Source: a bacterium (GTDB lineage: Bacteria > SM23-31 > JAUVVT01). Taken from it: a stretch of DNA of 10,754 bases. A program made the position numbers and the translations under genes. The stretch's first letter is position 1, and each line of letters opens with the position of its first letter. The notes beneath the pieces are model-generated. The model had not been told where the DNA came from. It worked only from the letters and a program-made list of their open reading frames with translations, and made no database searches. Shown here piece after piece: positions 1 to 6,894 of the stretch. The stretch is from NCBI GenBank assembly GCA_030616165.1, contig JAUWXV010000124.1, positions 1-10,754 on the forward strand, given 5' to 3'.

Positions 1-193
1 ACCAAAATTCAAAAATTAAAAAAGTCTTTTAAAAACATTAATGCCTGTAATTACCCGTTAAATTATAATAAAAAACGAAATTATTTTGCTTCAGCAAACA
101 ATTCATTTTTTAAAAAATAGAAAATTTCAAAATTTACCAAAATTTGTAAAGATAAAAAGTATTATAAAATCAAACTAAATTATAGATTATACG

Positions 194-1234
194 ATGAAAA
201 ATAAGACTTATCTCAAAGCTGCTTTTGATGGGATAACAGATTTAATATTTATTATGGATAAGAATTTTAAAATAACTTTTGTAAACAAGGCATTGATGGA
301 GTTTTTTAGTATTGATAACAATGAAGTTATCGGTAAGAAATGTTATGAAATTCTCCACCACAGGGGGGATATTTGTGAAAACTGCCCGGGAGAGAAAACA
401 AAAGAATCTAAAGATATAACTATAACTGAAAAATCGATAAAGGGTGAGATACTTAAATACTGGACATATCCTGTGTTTAATGGTGAAAAAGAACTTGTGA
501 GTGTTGTATCTTATGGGAGAAATATTACTAATCAGAAGCGGATTGAACAGCAGTTAATACAATCTGAGAAGCTAACAGGAATAGGGCGGCTTGCGGCAGG
601 TGTTGCCCATGAACTTAACAATCCTCTCGCTTCAATTTTAGGATTTTCTGAACTGATGCTGGAATCTATTGGTAAGGACAGCCCTTTACATGAGTTTTTA
701 ATAGATATAATAGAAAGTGCGAACCAGAGTAAAAAAATTGTAACAGGTCTTTTGGAGTATGCCCGTCAGTCAGTTTCAAAAACGGGTTCACATAATATAA
801 TAAAGGTGATAGATAGAACAGTTTCTCTGGTCAAACATACATTAAAGGTAAAAGAAATCAGTGTTATAGTAGATAATGAAGAAGATTTGCCAGGGATTAA
901 AGTAGATATGCAAAAAACAATACAGGTATTTTTGAATATAATTACTAATGCAATCGATTCAATGCCTGATGGAGGGAAGTTATTTATTAAAACCAGAAAA
1001 GAATCGGACAAATATATTTCAGTGGGTTTTCGTGATTCGGGGATTGGAATACCTGAAGAAAATTTAAATAAAATATTTGACCCATTTTTTACCATAAAAG
1101 AGGCGGGGATAGGTACAGGATTAGGACTCTCAATATGTCTTGGAATTATTGAACAGCAGAATGGAAAGATAGATGTAAAAAGTGAGTTTGGAAAAGGAAC
1201 TACATTTAAAATATCATTACCTATCGAATATTAA
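194..1234 (+). CDS. PAS-domain sensor histidine kinase (cytoplasmic)
   Basis: A 346-residue two-component kinase that should autophosphorylate on histidine and pass the phosphate to a response regulator, most likely the NtrC-type protein that follows four bases after its stop by the longest reading. An N-terminal PAS domain spans about residues 5-115 and the HisKA dimerisation helix about 120-190. The phospho-acceptor is H139 in VAHELNNPL. The ATPase domain shows the N box (N248, N252), G1 (DSGIGIP, 281-287), F box (FDPFF, from 295) and G2 (GTGLGLSI, 307-314). No membrane segment is visible, so it senses an internal signal. The PAS domain contains C50, H55-H56, C61 and C64 (C-x2-C-P), a pattern that could hold a metal or a redox switch; this is inference. 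No clear Shine-Dalgarno precedes the ATG. The 193 bases upstream are very AT-rich and show no gene. Confidence 0.93.
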   Translation: MKNKTYLKAAFDGITDLIFIMDKNFKITFVNKALMEFFSIDNNEVIGKKCYEILHHRGDICENCPGEKTKESKDITITEKSIKGEILKYWTYPVFNGEKELVSVVSYGRNITNQKRIEQQLIQSEKLTGIGRLAAGVAHELNNPLASILGFSELMLESIGKDSPLHEFLIDIIESANQSKKIVTGLLEYARQSVSKTGSHNIIKVIDRTVSLVKHTLKVKEISVIVDNEEDLPGIKVDMQKTIQVFLNIITNAIDSMPDGGKLFIKTRKESDKYISVGFRDSGIGIPEENLNKIFDPFFTIKEAGIGTGLGLSICLGIIEQQNGKIDVKSEFGKGTTFKISLPIEY

Positions 1235-1252
1235 TATTTGGGAATGGAAAAT

Positions 1253-2587
1253 ATGAAAGGAAAGATTCTTGTTGTAGATGATGATGCAAAGATACGGAAA
1301 TTATGTTCCAACGCATTGAGCAGGCAAGGATATAAAGTTTCTGCTGCAAGAGATGCTGAGGAAGCACTAAAAATTTTTAATGAAAAGCAGTTCGACCTTG
1401 CACTTTTGGATATAGTTATGCCTAAAATTGATGGGATAGAACTGCTGAAAATGTTAAAAAAAATGGATAATAATCTGCTGGTTATAATGATAACCGGATA
1501 TCCCCAGATTGAAACCGCTGTTAAGGCTATTAAGCAGGGAGCGTACGATTATATAGCCAAACCTTTTTCCCTGGACGAAATCCGTCTTGCGGTTAAAAGA
1601 GCATTTGACTATAATCATACTTTACAAGAAAATTTACAGCTTAAGGAAGAACTACAAAAAGGGTATAGGTCAAGTGAACTAATCGGAAGCAGCCCGAAGA
1701 TGCTTGAGATTTACAGGGCTATTGAAAATGTGAAAGGAACAGACTGTACGGTCCTTATAGAGGGTGAAAGTGGCACAGGTAAAGAAGTTTTAGCCCGAAC
1801 AATTCATAATTATAGTGAACGTTCAGATAAACCGTTTATAGTGATAAACTGCGGAGCACTTCCTGAGACTCTCCTTGAAAGTGAACTTTTTGGGCATGAG
1901 AAAGGCGCCTTTACCGGTGCTGTTAGGTATAAAAAAGGATTATTCGAGGCAGCAAATGAAGGGACAATATTTCTTGATGAAGTTAGTGAAACAAGTCCCG
2001 CAATGCAGGTCAAACTCCTGCGTATACTCGACGATAAAGTATCAAGAAGGATAGGTTCAACGAAAGATATTAAGTTAGACATAAGATTAATTGCCGCTAC
2101 AAATAAAAATCTGATAAATGAGGTTAAAAAGGAGAATTTCAGAGAAGACCTTTATTACCGCCTTAACATAATTTTAATACGGATGCCTTCTCTTAGAGAA
2201 AGAAAACAGGATATACCAATCCTGTTAAAACACTTTCTCCGTATGTACAATGTAAAATATTCCAAAGAAATTACAGGATTCTCAAAGGAAGCTATGGAAC
2301 TTTTAAAGATGTATGACTATCCCGGGAATGTAAGGGAACTCGAAAATATTATAGAAGGTGTGGTTATCCTTTCAGAAGATAAAATAATACAAAAGGATAT
2401 TTTACCCGAGATTACAAAAAATCAATTTGCAGTCATTGCAGAAAATAACTTTGAACTTGAACATGCCGAAAAAATCCACATTATTCGTATTCTTGAATTT
2501 GTGAACTATCAAAAGACTAAAGCGGCAAATCTTTTGGGCATCGATAGAAAAACCCTTTATCAGAAAATTAAGAAATATGGACTTTGA
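1253..2587 (+). CDS. NtrC-family sigma-54-dependent response regulator
   Basis: A full-length (444 residues) enhancer-binding activator that uses ATP hydrolysis to open sigma-54 promoters once phosphorylated. The receiver domain covers residues 1-120, with D10/D11, phospho-acceptor D53 (LLDIVMP), T81 and K103. The AAA+ domain (about 142-380) has Walker A GESGTGKE (171-178), an intact sigma-54-contacting GAFTGA loop (218-223), Walker B FLDE (240-243) and the arginine-finger region REDLYYRL. A Fis-type helix-turn-helix closes the protein (about 405-444). I chose the ATG at 1253 because MKGKILVVDDD is the usual family start and GGGA lies 9 bases upstream. TTG at 1238 or ATG at 1244 would add 5 or 3 residues. 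It forms a tight pair with the kinase upstream, its likely partner. Target promoters are unknown; no convincing sigma-54 site was seen in this window. Confidence 0.93.
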   Translation: MKGKILVVDDDAKIRKLCSNALSRQGYKVSAARDAEEALKIFNEKQFDLALLDIVMPKIDGIELLKMLKKMDNNLLVIMITGYPQIETAVKAIKQGAYDYIAKPFSLDEIRLAVKRAFDYNHTLQENLQLKEELQKGYRSSELIGSSPKMLEIYRAIENVKGTDCTVLIEGESGTGKEVLARTIHNYSERSDKPFIVINCGALPETLLESELFGHEKGAFTGAVRYKKGLFEAANEGTIFLDEVSETSPAMQVKLLRILDDKVSRRIGSTKDIKLDIRLIAATNKNLINEVKKENFREDLYYRLNIILIRMPSLRERKQDIPILLKHFLRMYNVKYSKEITGFSKEAMELLKMYDYPGNVRELENIIEGVVILSEDKIIQKDILPEITKNQFAVIAENNFELEHAEKIHIIRILEFVNYQKTKAANLLGIDRKTLYQKIKKYGL

Positions 2588-2595
2588 ATCAAGTA

Positions 2596-2700
2596 GTGGG
2601 GATAATATCCACATTTATTGTGGCATATATCCACGCTTCAACTGTATTGATATTTATTGATTTACAAAGATTTGCAAGAATTATTGTGGAATAATTCCTC
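2596..2700. promoter_or_regulatory. Cluster of three GTGG-headed palindromes (candidate operator)
   Basis: Three dyads lie in the gap after the response regulator: GTGGGGATAATATCCAC (2596-2612), GTGGCATATATCCAC (2620-2634) and GTGGAATAATTCCTC (2686-2700). The second and third share the leader TTATTGTGG, starting at 2615 and 2681, 66 bases apart. Repeated short dyads with an AT core resemble binding sites for a dimeric regulator. The Fis-type activator encoded just upstream is an obvious candidate, but this is inference. They lie before a terminator, so they could act on the 2855 unit from a distance or on its own gene's 3' region. Confidence 0.35.
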
Positions 2701-2755
2701 AATTTCAAAATAAGAGATTTTACCGAGAGAAATCTTCTTAATTCTAATATATTGT

Positions 2756-2793
2756 AAAAAAGCCATTTAGCAGATGCTGAATGGCTTTTTTTT
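2756..2793 (+). terminator. Rho-independent terminator after the two-component unit
   Basis: AAGCCATTTAGCA pairs with TGCTGAATGGCTT around a GA loop, with one G.U pair in an otherwise perfect stem, followed by a run of eight T (2786-2793). The A-run before the stem would also let it work on the opposite strand. It separates the kinase/regulator pair from the receiver and magnetosome genes, implying that the latter have their own promoter in the roughly 60 bases before 2855. Only a weak -10-like TATTAT at 2826 is visible there. Confidence 0.85.
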
Positions 2794-2854
2794 ATTTTGT
2801 AAATTCTGGTATGGATTTTGAAGTATATTATGTGGTTAAAATGGAGGGCAAGGT

Positions 2855-3607
2855 ATGTTAAAGGTTTTAATAGCCGATAGGGATCCCCATTCACGGGAAT
2901 TTCTTCTGGCTTTATGTAAGGGCAAAGGATATGAAGTCGAGGTAGCGGGAAATTCTGGAGATGCTTTGAGAAAAATACAGGATGAAGGAATAGATGTAAT
3001 ATTCTTGGATTGTGACCTACCGGGGATGAATATAGTCGACCTTGTATCCGTGATAAACGAGTTAAAGAGGGATTTGCCTGTCATAATAACTGCAGAGCAG
3101 CCAAATAACACAATAGAGATTCAGGTGCGGTCAAAAAAAATATTTTACTTTGCTGACAAGCCTCTCGAGTCTAATGAAATCGAAAAGGTGATGAATGCTG
3201 TGGTTGATAAAATTGCATCAAAAGAATTAGTAAAAAAATATAAAGTGATTGAGGATAAAGTTAAAGTAGTGGGTGAAGAGCGAGTTGAAAGAGTTGAAAA
3301 GCGGGCTAAAAAAGATGAAATGATTAAGTTGAAAGAAGAATATGATACCCATAAAAAACAGGTACCTGAGAAACTGAAATCATATAAGAATCAGTTATTC
3401 GAAACGATATCGGAAACAGGCTCAGCAGCTGCGAGAAAAATTCAGGATGCAGATAGGACAATATCAAAGGCAGTTGGAAACGTACCTGTGCCGAAGTTAG
3501 AATTCTTTCGAAGAACTTTAACCAGACCGATATCATTCATTGACAATTCTATGAATAAATTAAGCAAACAGATTACGAATATTTTTATCATGAAGAAAAA
3601 AAAATGA
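2855..3607 (+). CDS. Receiver-domain protein with long charged C-terminal tail
   Basis: A 250-residue protein with a CheY-like receiver in residues 1-120 that keeps the phosphorylation site: D8, D52 (IFLDCDLPG), T79 and K102. The output is not a recognisable DNA-binding or enzymatic domain. Residues 121-170 are dense in Lys and Glu and look like a long helix or coiled coil. Residues 171-250 are basic, with a VPVPKLEFFRR stretch and a final run of lysines. No membrane segment is visible. A strong GGAGG (2843-2847) sits 7 bases before the ATG. mamI follows 33 bases after its stop, so it is probably the first gene of the magnetosome transcription unit. It may act through protein contacts, for instance with a cytoskeleton or scaffold, controlled by phosphorylation; that is inference. 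The kinase at 194 is a candidate phosphodonor. Confidence 0.85.
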   Translation: MLKVLIADRDPHSREFLLALCKGKGYEVEVAGNSGDALRKIQDEGIDVIFLDCDLPGMNIVDLVSVINELKRDLPVIITAEQPNNTIEIQVRSKKIFYFADKPLESNEIEKVMNAVVDKIASKELVKKYKVIEDKVKVVGEERVERVEKRAKKDEMIKLKEEYDTHKKQVPEKLKSYKNQLFETISETGSAAARKIQDADRTISKAVGNVPVPKLEFFRRTLTRPISFIDNSMNKLSKQITNIFIMKKKK

Positions 3608-3640
3608 AGTTTAAATAAGAAATAGGGAGGAAACAAAGTT

Positions 3641-3820
3641 ATGTCAAATATAATCGCAGGATTAGTAGCAGTAGTGTTGGGAATTTGGGGATTGTTAGTA
3701 TGGTGGGAGGATTTTGGTGAGGTTATGAGAGGTTTTATACCATTTGCACTTATAGTTATAGGCCTTTTATCTTTAGCATCTAAATATAATAATCGGAAAA
3801 AGGAAGAGCAAACTGGATGA
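3641..3820 (+). CDS. mamI: MamI-like magnetosome membrane protein
   Basis: A 59-residue protein beginning MSNIIAGLVAVVLGIWGLL. It has two membrane segments (about residues 4-20 and 32-47) joined by a short WWEDFGEVMRG loop, and a charged tail (NNRKKEEQTG). The pattern of small hydrophobic helix, WW, acidic/aromatic linker, R-G-x-x-P and second helix matches my recollection of MamI, a small two-helix protein needed for magnetosome vesicle formation in Magnetospirillum, usually about 70-77 residues. The Shine-Dalgarno GGGAGG (3625-3630) is strong, with 10 bases before the ATG. It lies between the receiver protein and the NifX-like membrane protein. Its length makes it easy to miss in automatic annotation. 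The identification rests on pattern and context rather than an alignment, but the surrounding mam genes make it likely. Confidence 0.82.
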   Translation: MSNIIAGLVAVVLGIWGLLVWWEDFGEVMRGFIPFALIVIGLLSLASKYNNRKKEEQTG

Positions 3821-3881
3821 CATTTAAATTTTCTCCTTTTAATAAATTGTATAATAGGAAAATTTTATCATTCTGAAAAAA

Positions 3882-4445
3882 ATGAAATCAAAAAGGTCTT
3901 CAAAAAAGTGCATCAATCCCTGGTTCAGGTTTTTAGTGATTTTTATTATTGCTTCTTTGACAATATTTGCAATGTTTGCGATAAAGTCAAAGCATATGAA
4001 ATTCGAGTATACAATTATGTCTGAAGATGATAAGAATTATAATGAAAATGTTCTTATCACCTCAACAGGTAACAGACTTAAATTTCCGGTTGCCGTGCAG
4101 TTTGAGACCTGTAAGTATTATATAGTTGTGAATCCATCAACCGGCAAATATTCGAGTTTATCAAACGATTCGAAGTTTTATAATAAAAGTCAAATTGAAA
4201 ACTTAATCAGAGATAATAATGTGGGAATAGTTATTACCGGGACAATGAATCTTGATACTTATCAGGTGCTCGAGTCATCATATGTGGACATGTATACCGG
4301 ATTAAGTGGAACAGGGAAAGAAGCCTTAAAGATGTACCGTGAGAATAAACTTGTAAAATTCACCGATTCGAAGGGTAGAACAGAAAAGATGAGTGTATCT
4401 AATAAATCAAAGAAAGTTGATTCAACAAAGAGGATAGTTTTTTAG
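3882..4445 (+). CDS. Membrane-anchored, divergent NifX/NifY-like domain protein
   Basis: A 187-residue protein with a basic N-terminus, one membrane helix (about residues 15-35) and a globular part (about 57-160). That part follows the pattern of the dinitrogenase iron-molybdenum cofactor fold: a first strand ending before F74-E-x-C77, then YYIVVNPSTGKYSSLSN, a helix, VGIVITG (114-120), and a terminal helix (GTGKEALKMY). It lines up along its length with residues 50-157 of the protein at 6895, for example TGKY in both and VGIVITG against EAVITNN. The tail (161-187) is basic and low-complexity. NifX-type domains bind iron-sulfur or FeMo-cofactor precursors; here the glycine-rich first loop is poorly kept, so ligand binding may have changed. 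No clear Shine-Dalgarno is seen. It follows mamI by 61 bases, suggesting a magnetosome role. The fold assignment is by eye. Confidence 0.72.
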   Translation: MKSKRSSKKCINPWFRFLVIFIIASLTIFAMFAIKSKHMKFEYTIMSEDDKNYNENVLITSTGNRLKFPVAVQFETCKYYIVVNPSTGKYSSLSNDSKFYNKSQIENLIRDNNVGIVITGTMNLDTYQVLESSYVDMYTGLSGTGKEALKMYRENKLVKFTDSKGRTEKMSVSNKSKKVDSTKRIVF

Positions 4446-4546
4446 AATAAACATTAATGCTCATTTGGAGAACCACGAAAAATGAAAATATATTCTATTT
4501 TCTGGATTAATTATGTAAGTGCAGATTTAATAAAAATTAATATAAA

Positions 4547-4613
4547 GGGCTTGATAAATCAAGCCCCTACAATTATAATGGTAACATTTGTAGGGGTTCG
4601 ATTTATCGAACCC
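4547..4613. repeat. Nested palindromic repeat element (paired hairpins)
   Basis: Two hairpins face each other: GGGCTTGATAAATCAAGCCC (4547-4566) and GGGTTCGATTTATCGAACCC (4594-4613). They are joined through the inverted flanks CCCCTACAA (4564-4572) and TTGTAGGGG (4588-4596). The two halves are inverted copies that differ at four bases, and those differences form two compensated pairs, so each hairpin stays perfect. It lies in the 237-base gap between the NifX-like gene and the protease gene; the rest of the gap is AT-rich with no gene seen. It resembles short non-coding interspersed repeats of the REP/MITE kind. It could stall transcription or protect mRNA ends, but there is no T-run of a terminator. 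Confidence 0.8.
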
Positions 4614-4682
4614 GATAATTAAAATATTCATATTCATTTAATCTAAAAATATATTCTAATATTCTATTTTCGAACTAAAAAA

Positions 4683-6032
4683 ATGTTAAATATATTCAAA
4701 AACAATAATAAATTCTGTGATTCATCAATTAAACCATGGGTCTTCTTTCTAATAATTTCTGCTGTGCTGGTTATAGGATGGGGAATTTATAAGAGAGAGA
4801 GTGTTGAACCTGAGAATTTAACGGAAAATTTGAGTGAGCAGTTTAACCAGAATCCAGCAGTATTGACAAATAATCCAACTCCTCAATCGGCAGATAAGAC
4901 AATCTATACTGCAATTACCAAAGCAACACCACAGGGCTCCAGCACATTGATAACGAACATCGATAGATTCAACATGCAGGAGTCGTATAAACGTATAATT
5001 GCCTCTGTGCGACCAACAGTTGTTAATATTAAAGCCACAAAGGTCATCACGAACGATAATTTGTCTCCACCTTCAATTAATATGAATATAAGGTTTGTCG
5101 ATCCATTTGGAGTAGATGCTCCGGCGAATACCAAAAGTATATATGAAAGTGTGGGGTCAGGAATAATTGTCAGTCCTCAAGGACATATTTTAACTAATTA
5201 TCATGTTATAGCCAATTCAAATAAGATACTTGTTACGGTTTTTGGTATGGGGAAGCAAAATTATCCAGCCAGAATTATTGACCATCATGCCGATACAGAT
5301 TTAACACTATTAAAAATTGAGGCGGCAGATGATTTTAAACCAGCCCAACTCGGTAACTCTGACCTTGTTGAGGTGGGTGATTGGGTTTTAGCATTTGGAA
5401 GCCCCTTTGGGTTAGAACAGACTGTTACCTCAGGTATTGTCAGTGGGAAAAGGAAGACACTCGTTATTGAGGGTATAAAATATGAAAATATGATACAAAC
5501 CGATGCGCCGATTAACCGTGGGAGCAGTGGTGGACCATTGGTCAATTTGAACGGTGAGGTAATAGGCATAAATACGGCGATTTATGCGCCAACTGGTGTG
5601 TTCAGCGGGACTGGCTTTGCAATGCCGATAAACCAGGTCAAAAGATTTCTTTCTGCCCATAATATCATCTCTGCTGGAGATTTAATTCAAGTGAACAATC
5701 CTTCAATCCAATATGGTCAGGGATGGCTGGGAATTGAGATTCAGCCTGTTGACAGGACTATTGCTCATCAGTTTGGACTGCCGTATATCGGGGGGGTATT
5801 AGTTAACAGGGTAGTATATAATTCACCAGCATGGAATGAAGGATTAGAACGCGGTGACGTCATTCTTGAATTTGATGGAAGAAAAATTTCAAGTATGAAA
5901 AGGTTAGAAAATTTAATTGCGGACCTGAGTCCGACCGAAAAGGTTAAATTGCTTGTTTTCAGAGATAAAAAATTAAAAGAATTTTTTGCAACTTTATCTG
6001 AAATGCCAGAAAACATTGAGTTTGTAAAATAA
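4683..6032 (+). CDS. mamE: MamE-type HtrA serine protease with one PDZ domain
   Basis: A 449-residue trypsin-like protease anchored by one N-terminal helix (about residues 17-36), so the catalytic part faces the periplasm or magnetosome lumen. After a low-complexity linker (40-95) comes the protease domain (about 100-325) with an intact triad: H174 (LTNYHV), D206 (TDLTLLK) and S282 (GSSGGP, where most relatives have GNSGGP). One PDZ domain follows (about 345-440, starting GWLGIEIQPV, with NEGLERGDVILEFDG). MamE in Magnetospirillum has two magnetochromes and two PDZ domains; here there is no C-x2-C-H, and those modules are encoded separately downstream. It therefore looks like an N-terminal-half MamE, a form reported from other magnetotactic groups. 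A housekeeping DegP-type protease cannot be excluded from the protein alone; context argues against it. No strong Shine-Dalgarno is seen. Confidence 0.8.
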   Translation: MLNIFKNNNKFCDSSIKPWVFFLIISAVLVIGWGIYKRESVEPENLTENLSEQFNQNPAVLTNNPTPQSADKTIYTAITKATPQGSSTLITNIDRFNMQESYKRIIASVRPTVVNIKATKVITNDNLSPPSINMNIRFVDPFGVDAPANTKSIYESVGSGIIVSPQGHILTNYHVIANSNKILVTVFGMGKQNYPARIIDHHADTDLTLLKIEAADDFKPAQLGNSDLVEVGDWVLAFGSPFGLEQTVTSGIVSGKRKTLVIEGIKYENMIQTDAPINRGSSGGPLVNLNGEVIGINTAIYAPTGVFSGTGFAMPINQVKRFLSAHNIISAGDLIQVNNPSIQYGQGWLGIEIQPVDRTIAHQFGLPYIGGVLVNRVVYNSPAWNEGLERGDVILEFDGRKISSMKRLENLIADLSPTEKVKLLVFRDKKLKEFFATLSEMPENIEFVK

Positions 6033-6138
6033 TTCACGGGGTAATATCGAAAGTTTTAAGATTAAAATAAAAACCAAAGAACTTGGAAAGTTTAAAAAAT
6101 GCCAATAATCTCTATGATTTTAGAGGAGAAAATAAAAA

Positions 6139-6867
6139 ATGAATAAACGTGTTCCTGCTTCAAAAGGCACGGCACAATATTTAATTTTTGCGGCTTTTGC
6201 TTTAGTTTTAGTCCTTATTTTATCAGCGATGATTGCAGGAAGTTCCGAAAATAAATATTCTGCTGAATGGAATGCTTCAGGGAAGGTACAAAATGGTGTA
6301 TTTGTAGAGAGGGATTGGTTCAGTGTTGATGTTAAAGATATAGATAATGAACTTGCTCGCAAATATAATTTGCCGCTGGAGATTAAAGGTATCGTAGTTA
6401 CAGAGGTCGAAGGAAACAGAGATTTAAAAACCAGGTTAAGAAAGGGTGACCTGATTAGAGGGATTAATAGAATAAAGACTGATGATATCAGGGATTTCCG
6501 CAGTGCATCACGAAAGATTAATCCAAATAATGGACTCCTTCTTGATATTGTTAGGGATGGTTATCCTACGTATGTTACAATCCCCGGAATAGATGAAACT
6601 ATAGGAAATAACAATCAAACTGTAAAATGGCAGAACCCGGACCCATTTCAAATGGCAGAAATTGCCCCCATTTTAGGAAAAAATCTCGGGACAGGTATGG
6701 CTTTTGAAGGTGGTGGAATCGGAAAGGAGATTGAAAACTGGATTAATAGTAATACAGGTGGTTATTATGTTTGTTTGAGATGCGGAACTATGGTACCATA
6801 TAATGAAAACCTGAAGTATAAAAATATATATTGCCCAAATTGTTCGAATATAATGTTCTTAAAGTAA
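6139..6867 (+). CDS. Membrane-anchored PDZ protein with C-terminal zinc ribbon
   Basis: A 242-residue protein with one membrane helix (about residues 13-33) and a PDZ domain (about 55-150; ELARKYNLPLEIKGIVVTEV, then RKGDLIRGINRIKTDD). A linker follows, then a terminal rubredoxin-like ribbon with C212-x2-C215 and C232-x2-C235. The PDZ is of the MamE/MamP type, with the YNLP turn also seen at 8537. The end, GGYYVCLRCGTMVP onward, is clearly related to the first ribbon of the next protein (GGYYTCPNCYTRMP). No magnetochrome is present. The four cysteines would bind zinc, iron or possibly a cluster. AGAGGAG (6122-6128) gives a good ribosome site. It lies between the protease and the NifX-magnetochrome gene, with only 27 bases to the latter, so the pair is probably co-translated. 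I know of no established gene name for this arrangement. Confidence 0.85.
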   Translation: MNKRVPASKGTAQYLIFAAFALVLVLILSAMIAGSSENKYSAEWNASGKVQNGVFVERDWFSVDVKDIDNELARKYNLPLEIKGIVVTEVEGNRDLKTRLRKGDLIRGINRIKTDDIRDFRSASRKINPNNGLLLDIVRDGYPTYVTIPGIDETIGNNNQTVKWQNPDPFQMAEIAPILGKNLGTGMAFEGGGIGKEIENWINSNTGGYYVCLRCGTMVPYNENLKYKNIYCPNCSNIMFLK

Positions 6868-6894
6868 AATTGTTTTTTATAAAGGAGAATTATA

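Noticed and set aside
1-193. Repeated AAATTT and CAAAATTT tracts upstream of the kinase
   Set aside because: They are what a very AT-rich spacer would show; no paired structure, promoter of good quality or gene could be supported.
766-1095. 109-codon open frame on the minus strand inside the kinase gene
   Set aside because: It is fully antisense to a clear kinase and its translation follows the reverse of the conserved motifs; a shadow frame.
2812-2831. Promoter for the receiver gene (TATTAT at 2826)
   Set aside because: The -10-like match is good but no credible -35 at 16-18 bases is present; noted only in the gene entry.
2588-2854. Sigma-54 promoter that the NtrC-type protein could use (TTTGCA near 2670)
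   Set aside because: No GG occurs at the required distance upstream of the TTGCA; similar near-misses before 4683 and 6139 also have wrong spacing.
2811-2861. 16-codon leader-like peptide ending over the receiver start (MDFEVYYVVKMEGKVC)
   Set aside because: No ribosome site, no run of regulatory codons, and it merely includes the Shine-Dalgarno of the next gene in frame.
2589-2894. 101-codon open frame on the minus strand across the gap and the terminator
   Set aside because: It runs through the terminator hairpin and the start of the receiver gene, has no ribosome site, and its translation shows no domain or gene-like composition.
4547-4613. Start of a CRISPR array
   Set aside because: There are only two units, they are inverted rather than direct, and there is no spacer series.
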